Source of the DNA: Sphingobacteriia bacterium
Lineage (GTDB): Bacteria; Bacteroidota; Bacteroidia; NS11-12g; UBA955
NCBI GenBank assembly: GCA_021151535.1
Contig: JAGKXC010000026.1
Span: 1-27,498, forward strand
Direction of reading: 5' to 3'
Length of the DNA stretch: 27,498 nt
Shown in pieces: positions 22,623 to 27,498 of this stretch. Position numbers and translations under genes: made by a program. The stretch's first letter is position 1; each line of letters starts with the position of its first letter. Under the pieces are notes generated by a model. That model saw nothing but the letters and a program-made list of their open reading frames with translations. It had not been told where the DNA came from and did not search any database.

Positions 22623-23525
22623 CTATTTAAGAAAGGGTTTGATTTCTTTTGTGAAGAACGTAGTATTTTTTAAAGCACCTTGAAAATTGAGGTGATAGGG
22701 TGATTTATGGGAGAAGTTTTTAGGAAATAGTTGTTGTTGGTTAATGTAAGGAGCATGAGATTGAAGAAAATCGGTAAGGTGGGCTGGAATGTTACAATTT
22801 CCAGAAACCAGTGGTTCAAAACGGAATACGTGTTTTCCCTTTTGGTTTTGAAGAATAGAAATTGTGTTATTTATGTAAGTAGTATCAAAGTAGGTAATAT
22901 TAATTCTTGCATATTTGAGAAATTCTGGGTTGTAAGAAAAGTAGTCGTTTGGTTTTCCGTTTGAGAAATTATCTATGGTTGAATAATATTTATTTTCTGT
23001 AAGAATATGAAAAACATTGTTTGCGATATTGTTGTAATTTCTAAAGGATTTTAAAAGGTGTAAGGGATAGTTTTTATAAAGAGATTGCCATCTGTTTTGG
23101 TTCATTCGAATAACGAAGTCGGCATTGTAAACGGGGCTAAATGATTCAAAGTTAAATAGATTTAAAGGCAAGCAGTAGACAACAATATCTTGATCGGTTA
23201 TGTTGTTATCTTTCATGTTTTCGAGGAGAGGGAATAGGCCGGCACTAAGGGAAGTATGGAGTTTGATAATTTGATAATCGGGCGGAATACTTTTACTGAG
23301 TAATGAGTCGTTGTAGTTATAATCTAGGTTTGAGCAGCCAACGAGGATTATGCGTTTTTTATTTTGTGTAGCAATAACGTTGTTTTTAAAATTTACTTTT
23401 TTAAAGGAAGCAATGAGGAGGACAAAGAGTATGAGCAACAACGAAAAGGTGAAGAGGGAGATTTTCAGTATTGTTTTAAATACTGGAAATGTTTTAAAAA
23501 TCAAAGTAGATGAATTGTTGTTCAT
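22623..23525 (-). CDS. SGNH-hydrolase-like membrane-anchored protein, MBOAT partner
   Basis: About 300 residues from ATG 23525. It starts with a short polar stretch, one transmembrane helix at about 18-40 (LKISLFTFSLLLILFVLLIA) and a predicted periplasmic domain. IILVGCSNLDY at about 59-69 matches the SGNH block I with Ser65 as nucleophile candidate, and SPYHLNFQG with His278 matches the C-terminal His block of the AlgX/AlgJ and DltD type. It overlaps the end of the MBOAT gene by 32 bp, so the two are translationally coupled. Such pairs transfer acyl groups to cell-surface polymers: the MBOAT brings the acyl group across the membrane and the SGNH protein passes it on. An ATG 12 codons upstream is also possible. 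Family membership is by motif only. Confidence 0.65.
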   Translation of the reverse strand: MNNNSSTLIFKTFPVFKTILKISLFTFSLLLILFVLLIASFKKVNFKNNVIATQNKKRIILVGCSNLDYNYNDSLLSKSIPPDYQIIKLHTSLSAGLFPLLENMKDNNITDQDIVVYCLPLNLFNFESFSPVYNADFVIRMNQNRWQSLYKNYPLHLLKSFRNYNNIANNVFHILTENKYYSTIDNFSNGKPNDYFSYNPEFLKYARINITYFDTTYINNTISILQNQKGKHVFRFEPLVSGNCNIPAHLTDFLQSHAPYINQQQLFPKNFSHKSPYHLNFQGALKNTTFFTKEIKPFLK

Positions 23526-24846
23526 TGGAAGTAGTAAGATAATTGACAATAATGAGAACAATAGCTGAATAGATGCTTAACTTGAGATATCGATTTAACT
23601 GATTAATTTTATTGTTGTAGAATATGAATTCTATGATAACGAGTAAGAAAAAATAGATTAGTGGTAATCTTTGGTATTTGGGCAGGCTAGGGTGCAATAT
23701 TATTTGGGAAACCATATAATTTGCTGTGCTTAAATTTGGTGCTCTAAAGTAGATCCATAGCATGTTAACGGAGAAGAAGGTAAAGATTGCTGTCAGGAAT
23801 CCGGGCAATTTGATGGTAAAAAAATGCTGTATATTTTTATCAATAATTAGTAGGAGACCATGTATGGAGCCCCAAATAAGAAATGTATAATTTGCGCCGT
23901 GCCAAATACCAGAGATGGTGAACACTAAGAAGTAGTTGAATGCATTACGCCATTTACTATTTCTATTGCCACCAAGGGGGATAAACAAGTAATCTTTGAA
24001 CCATGTTGACAAGGAGATATGCCATCTTTGCCAGAATTCTGTGATATTTTTACTTAAGTAGGGAAGTTTAAAATTCTCCATCAATTCAAATCCTAATAAC
24101 CGTGAGCATCCTCTTGCGATATCTGAGTATCCAGAAAAATCGCAATAAATTTGAGCGCTGAAATAAATGCTTGCAAGCAGAATTTCTCCACTGCCAAAAT
24201 CTAGGTAGTTTGAAAAAACGTCATTTACATAGGGTGAAAGTGAGTCGGCGATTACTATTTTTTTTAGGTAACCTAATGCAATTAGATTAAGTGCTGTTAC
24301 CACTTTTTGGTTATCAACGGAATGAATTTGTCTGAATTGGGGTAAAAGGTGTTTGGATCGTTGAATAGGACCTGCTACTAAATGCGGGAAGAAAATGACA
24401 AAGGTTGTGAAATAGATATAGTTTTTTTCTGGTTCGATATCGTTTTTGGAAACATCCAAAATATAACCTAGGCATTGAAACGTATAGAATGAAATTCCTA
24501 TTGGAAGTATGATTTTATAATGGGGTAATGATTTGGTTGATAAATCGTTTAGTATATCAATAAAGAAGTTGGTGTATTTGAAATAGCAGAGGAGTGCGAT
24601 GTTAACGAGAATTGCAAAAAGGGTTAGGTATTTGAATTTTTTTGCATGTATAAGTATTGCGAGAAAGTAGTTAACAGTGATGCATGAAACCATTAGCATC
24701 AACAGATTCACTGACCAATACCCATAGAATATTAAACTGGCAATGAAAAGTGAAAAAATCTTCGATTTTTCTGTTTTTGCAATTAACCAGTATGTAACCA
24801 ATACAACTGCAAAAAAGAGAACAAATGTAATACTGTTAAATAGCAC
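23494..24846 (-). CDS. MBOAT-family O-acyltransferase (AlgI-like)
   Basis: Polytopic membrane O-acyltransferase of 450 residues with about ten to eleven hydrophobic segments. The family blocks are clear: LPIGISFYTFQCLGYILDV at 114-132, FFPHLVAGPIQR at 152-163, YCDFSGYSDIARG at 234-246, the FWQRWHISLSTWFKDYLFIP region at 271-290 with His276, and the catalytic His316 in SGIWHGANYTF. AlgI and DltB relatives with this set acetylate alginate, other exopolysaccharides or teichoic-type polymers; the target here is unknown. It begins 14 nt after a -7 box and overlaps the SGNH-like gene. The sugar-modifying genes at 18523-21362 lie about 1.3 kb further left, but are separated by tetR and on the other strand. 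Confidence 0.93.
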   Translation of the reverse strand: MLFNSITFVLFFAVVLVTYWLIAKTEKSKIFSLFIASLIFYGYWSVNLLMLMVSCITVNYFLAILIHAKKFKYLTLFAILVNIALLCYFKYTNFFIDILNDLSTKSLPHYKIILPIGISFYTFQCLGYILDVSKNDIEPEKNYIYFTTFVIFFPHLVAGPIQRSKHLLPQFRQIHSVDNQKVVTALNLIALGYLKKIVIADSLSPYVNDVFSNYLDFGSGEILLASIYFSAQIYCDFSGYSDIARGCSRLLGFELMENFKLPYLSKNITEFWQRWHISLSTWFKDYLFIPLGGNRNSKWRNAFNYFLVFTISGIWHGANYTFLIWGSIHGLLLIIDKNIQHFFTIKLPGFLTAIFTFFSVNMLWIYFRAPNLSTANYMVSQIILHPSLPKYQRLPLIYFFLLVIIEFIFYNNKINQLNRYLKLSIYSAIVLIIVNYLTTSNEQQFIYFDF

Positions 24847-24860
24847 GTATTTATTTTATA

Positions 24861-24868
24861 CAAAAGTA
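24861..24868 (-). promoter_or_regulatory. -7 element of the MBOAT operon promoter
   Basis: The - strand reads TACTTTTG, an exact TAnnTTTG match, 14 nt before the ATG at 24846 and just beyond the asnS terminator. Confidence 0.55.
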
Positions 24869-24885
24869 TGATGAGAATAACTTAT

Positions 24886-24917
24886 AAAAAAGCCAGCAAC
24901 TTAAAAGATGCTGGCTT
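24886..24917 (-). terminator. Rho-independent terminator after asnS
   Basis: AAGCCAGCA (24890-24898) and TGCTGGCTT (24909-24917) form a perfect 9-bp stem with a 10-nt loop. On the - strand a T-run (from the A-run at 24886-24891) follows directly. It lies 28 bp after the asnS stop and separates asnS from the MBOAT operon on the same strand. Confidence 0.85.
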
Positions 24918-24945
24918 GCTAACACAGGGTTAATTTGGTGTTAAA

Positions 24946-26490
24946 TTAAGGTTTAATTCTTCCGTACATTCTAGGGAACGGGATGGATTCACGTACGTGT
25001 TTAAGTTTGCAAATCCAAGTAACTAGTCGTTCAAGGCCAAGTCCGAAGCCGGCATGGGGCACAGATCCGAATCTACGCAAATCCAAATACCATTCAAATT
25101 CTTCCATAGGGAGTTGGTGTTCGTGGATTTTTTGGGTTAGCATGTTCACATCGGTTTCTCTTTCTCCTCCGCCAACGATTTCTCCGTAGCCTTCTGGAGC
25201 TAGAACATCTACACCTCTAGCGAAGCGTTCATCATCTGGGTTTCTCTTCAAATAGAAGGCTTTCACTTCGTGAGGCCAATCATATACCATAACTGGAGAA
25301 TCGAACAAACGGGTTAAAACAGTTTCATCTGAACCTCCGAAGTCGTTACCATATTCAAAGTTTTTGGCACTGGCGATCCATTGAGGGATGTTGCGCAAAT
25401 CTTCTTCGATATCGGTTTTATCTTGTTTGAGTTGAATAATTTTGGTTTGGTGGAAATTGATTTCACCTTTTTTCAATCCTGGGGTGGCAAGTTTTGCTTC
25501 ACGATCGGCGATTTCAGCGTCTATTTCTTGCAATTTGGCTTGTGTTTTTGCCAATTCTTCTTCAAGTGAGGTGATGCTATTCACGCCGTTCACGTTTTCA
25601 TCGCCCTTAATAATGCGTACTGCTTGATCGTACGTCATTCTTGGGAAAGTTTTCAAACTTGATTCGAGCACGGAAGTATCTCTACCGATTGTTTCGAGTT
25701 CATGTTTGCAATTTTCGAGTACGCGTTTGATAACGTGTTGTAGGAAACCTTCGATACAATCCATGTTTTTGAAGATATCATAGAATGCCATTTCGGGTTC
25801 AATCATCCAGAATTCGGATAGGTGGCGGCGGGTTTTAGATTTTTCGGCGCGGAAGGTAGGTCCGAAGGTATAAATTTTACCCATTGCCATTGCCATGGCT
25901 TCACCATAAAGCTGACCGCTTTGAGAGAGGTAAGCAGGTTGGCCATAGAAATCGGTTTCGAACAGGGTTGAGGTACCTTCACAGGCGTTTCCGGTGAAGA
26001 TGGGTGCATCCATTTGAACAAATCCTTCTTTTTGGAAGTATTCATGAATGGCGAAGGTGATGGTATTTCGGATGCGCATGATGGCCCATTGGCGGGTTGA
26101 GCGCAACCAAAGGTGGCGTTGATCCAATAGGAATTCAATACCGTGTTCTTTTTTGGCGATGGGGTAATTTTCGGAAGTACCCACAAGGATGAGGTTGGTA
26201 ACTTGAATTTCTACGCCACCAATTTGTTTTTCATCGGCGAGCACGTTACCGGTAATTTCAATGGAACATTCTAGGGAAAGCGACTGAGCAATTTCAAGAT
26301 CATTGCTGCTTGCATTTTCTTCAGTTACAACACATTGGCAGAATCCGGTGCCATCGCGAAGGATGATAAAAGCGATACCTTTTCCTTCCCGTTTATTGGC
26401 CACCCAACCGCGCAGGGTTACTGACTGTCCAACATGCTTTGACAAATGTTCGATGGAGGTAGTGGATTTTGAAAGATCTAAATGTGTCAT
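24946..26490 (-). CDS. asnS: Asparagine--tRNA ligase
   Basis: Class IIb synthetase that charges tRNA-Asn; 514 residues from ATG 26490. Residues 18-105 form the OB-fold anticodon-binding domain (VTLRGWVANKREGKGIAFII), then the catalytic core: motif 1 region NTITFAIHEYF, PIFTGNACEGTSTLF, motif 2 FRAEKSKTRRHLSEFWMIEPEMAF at 213-236 (read in two parts) and motif 3 GFGLGLERLV at 481-490. A charged insertion at about 303-370, rich in Glu, Lys, Gln and Leu, is absent from E. coli AsnRS (466 residues) and looks like a coiled-coil hairpin. The longer frame from 26541 contains the promoter box, so it is rejected. It diverges from rpoN, an arrangement common in Bacteroidota. Confidence 0.96.
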   Translation of the reverse strand: MTHLDLSKSTTSIEHLSKHVGQSVTLRGWVANKREGKGIAFIILRDGTGFCQCVVTEENASSNDLEIAQSLSLECSIEITGNVLADEKQIGGVEIQVTNLILVGTSENYPIAKKEHGIEFLLDQRHLWLRSTRQWAIMRIRNTITFAIHEYFQKEGFVQMDAPIFTGNACEGTSTLFETDFYGQPAYLSQSGQLYGEAMAMAMGKIYTFGPTFRAEKSKTRRHLSEFWMIEPEMAFYDIFKNMDCIEGFLQHVIKRVLENCKHELETIGRDTSVLESSLKTFPRMTYDQAVRIIKGDENVNGVNSITSLEEELAKTQAKLQEIDAEIADREAKLATPGLKKGEINFHQTKIIQLKQDKTDIEEDLRNIPQWIASAKNFEYGNDFGGSDETVLTRLFDSPVMVYDWPHEVKAFYLKRNPDDERFARGVDVLAPEGYGEIVGGGERETDVNMLTQKIHEHQLPMEEFEWYLDLRRFGSVPHAGFGLGLERLVTWICKLKHVRESIPFPRMYGRIKP

Positions 26491-26500
26491 GACTTGATTA

Positions 26501-26508
26501 CAAAGATA
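26501..26508 (-). promoter_or_regulatory. -7 element of asnS promoter
   Basis: The - strand reads TATCTTTG, an exact TAnnTTTG match, 10 nt before the asnS ATG. It decides the start by falling inside the longer open frame. Confidence 0.55.
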
Positions 26509-26576
26509 GTGCGGAAGGTGAAAAGAGAATAATATTTTCATGGCATAATTTTTGATGATTGGGCGAAATTTTTCTT

Positions 26577-26584
26577 TAGATTTG
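26577..26584 (+). promoter_or_regulatory. -7 element of rpoN promoter
   Basis: TAGATTTG matches TAnnTTTG, identical to the pheS box, 6 nt before the rpoN ATG. TTTG at 26551-26554 could be a -33 element with a 22-bp spacer. Confidence 0.55.
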
Positions 26585-26590
26585 TAGGGT

Positions 26591-27498
26591 ATGGCACTAA
26601 AGCAGGAACTTGCCCAGAAGATGTTGCAGAAGCTGAGTCCGCAGCAGATTCAGTTTATCAAGTTATTGCAGTTAAACACCTTGGATTTTGAGGAGAAGGT
26701 GAGTCAGGAATTGTTAGACAATCCGGCATTGGAGCCTGGGGATAAGGTTGACGATCCTGAGGATTTCAAATTTGAGCGCGAGGCTGGTTCTGAGAAGCAA
26801 GCTGAGAGCGATTATGGCGATGATGCTGAAGACAAGGCTTGGGAGGATCATCAGCAGGAGATTAATGTAGAGGAGTTATTGCGTGCGGGTGGTGAGGATG
26901 AGTATGGCAGTTTCAGGATGGGTGAAGATTACCAGAATGAGGAACAGAAGGAGATGCCAATTGCTTCACAGGGTACGTTTTATGAATATTTGGTAGAGCA
27001 GGCGGATGCTACTTTTACGGATGAGAAGGAGTTGATGTTGGCGTATCACCTGATTGGCAGTTTGGAAGATGATGGATACTTGCGCAGGGAGTTAAGGGCG
27101 ATTGTGAATGATTTGGCGTTTAACGAGAATATCATCACGAATGAGGATCAGTTGGAGCGCATTTTGATTAAGATTCAGAATTTTGATCCAGCGGGAATAG
27201 CTGCGAGGGATTTGCAGGAGTGTTTATTGTTACAATTATACAAGAAGGATTACGGCGAAAGCAAGGCGATTGACAACGCTGAGCGCATATTAAATGAGCA
27301 ATTCGAGGCGTTTACGAAGAAGCATTACGAGAAGATTTGTAAGAGTTTAAAGATTACGGATGCGCAGTTGAAGGATGCGATGGGTGAGATTTTGAAATTG
27401 AATCCAAAGCCAGGTGATGTGGGAGCGGTGAATGTAAAGACTCAGTATATCATTCCGGATTTCACGGTTACGAATGATGATGGGAATTTGCAGGTTCG
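26591..27498 (+). CDS. rpoN: RNA polymerase sigma-54 factor, 3'-truncated by the window
   Basis: Sigma-54 directs RNA polymerase to -24/-12 promoters and needs an AAA+ activator to open them. The frame runs open from ATG 26591 to the window edge, 302 codons of an expected 480 or so. Region I (about 1-50) shows the usual Gln/Leu-rich activator-interacting helices (KLSPQQIQFIKLLQLNTLDF, then ELLDNPALE). A long acidic region II follows at about 50-125, rich in Asp and Glu. The core-binding domain begins near 130 (QGTFYEYLVEQ, LIGSLEDDGYL, NFDPAGIAARDLQECLLLQL). The helix-turn-helix and RpoN box lie beyond the window. It diverges from asnS. Confidence 0.95.
   Translation, partial: MALKQELAQKMLQKLSPQQIQFIKLLQLNTLDFEEKVSQELLDNPALEPGDKVDDPEDFKFEREAGSEKQAESDYGDDAEDKAWEDHQQEINVEELLRAGGEDEYGSFRMGEDYQNEEQKEMPIASQGTFYEYLVEQADATFTDEKELMLAYHLIGSLEDDGYLRRELRAIVNDLAFNENIITNEDQLERILIKIQNFDPAGIAARDLQECLLLQLYKKDYGESKAIDNAERILNEQFEAFTKKHYEKICKSLKITDAQLKDAMGEILKLNPKPGDVGAVNVKTQYIIPDFTVTNDDGNLQV

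Noticed and set aside
24988..25002. CACGTACGTG palindrome that resembles a second parS-like site
   Set aside because: It lies inside asnS and the CACGTACGTG core differs from the parS core by extra bases between the half sites.

Overview
The window reads as chromosome of a member of the Bacteroidota, probably an uncultured relative of the Flavobacteriales/Sphingobacteriales/Chitinophagales grade. Supporting signs are the recurrent promoter box TAnnTTTG (the Bacteroidota -7 element), the near absence of Shine-Dalgarno sequences, the gene neighbourhoods nusB-DUF1573-yajC-coaE and asnS/rpoN, a long NusB, an AsnRS with a coiled-coil insertion, and a DUF47-PiT phosphate pair. The + strand is G-rich even through genes on the - strand, so + is probably the leading strand throughout. 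Most genes are housekeeping. I see no tRNA, rRNA, insertion sequence, prophage or CRISPR array.

Layout. 1-1516: the 3' part of an unrecognised gene, then a 417-bp AT-rich gap with a parS-like palindrome. 1517-5111: pheS, lpxH, then prfA (+) and purQ (-), each with an internal stretch missing and the tail in another frame. 5112-9935: an SDR epimerase (-), then aroQ, rbfA, a LolC/E-type permease, pth and comB (+). 9954-11182: a stand-alone B12-binding domain and an enoyl-CoA hydratase. 11172-13664: the - strand block nusB, a DUF1573 lipoprotein, yajC and coaE. 13765-15586: ferredoxin, iscX and an acyl-CoA dehydrogenase. 15600-18412: a doubtful small coiled-coil ORF, then DUF47 and a PiT phosphate transporter with a terminator. 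18523-21362: hexapeptide acetyltransferase, galE and a DegT/LegC-type aminotransferase, a surface-glycan sugar set. 21423-22367: a TetR regulator with an unusual Pro/Ser/Thr-rich tail and a palindromic operator over its own promoter. 22623-24846: an MBOAT O-acyltransferase and an SGNH-like partner (-). 24886-27498: asnS (-) diverging from rpoN (+), which runs off the window.

The points most worth a second look are the two adjacent damaged essential genes (prfA, purQ), best explained by lost sequence in the assembly or by a lineage event; the parS-like site in a large AT-rich gap; the many promoter boxes lying only 4-12 nt before start codons, which implies leaderless or nearly leaderless mRNAs; and the tailed TetR protein with its operator. 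I did not find a convincing new multi-gene defence or mobile system.
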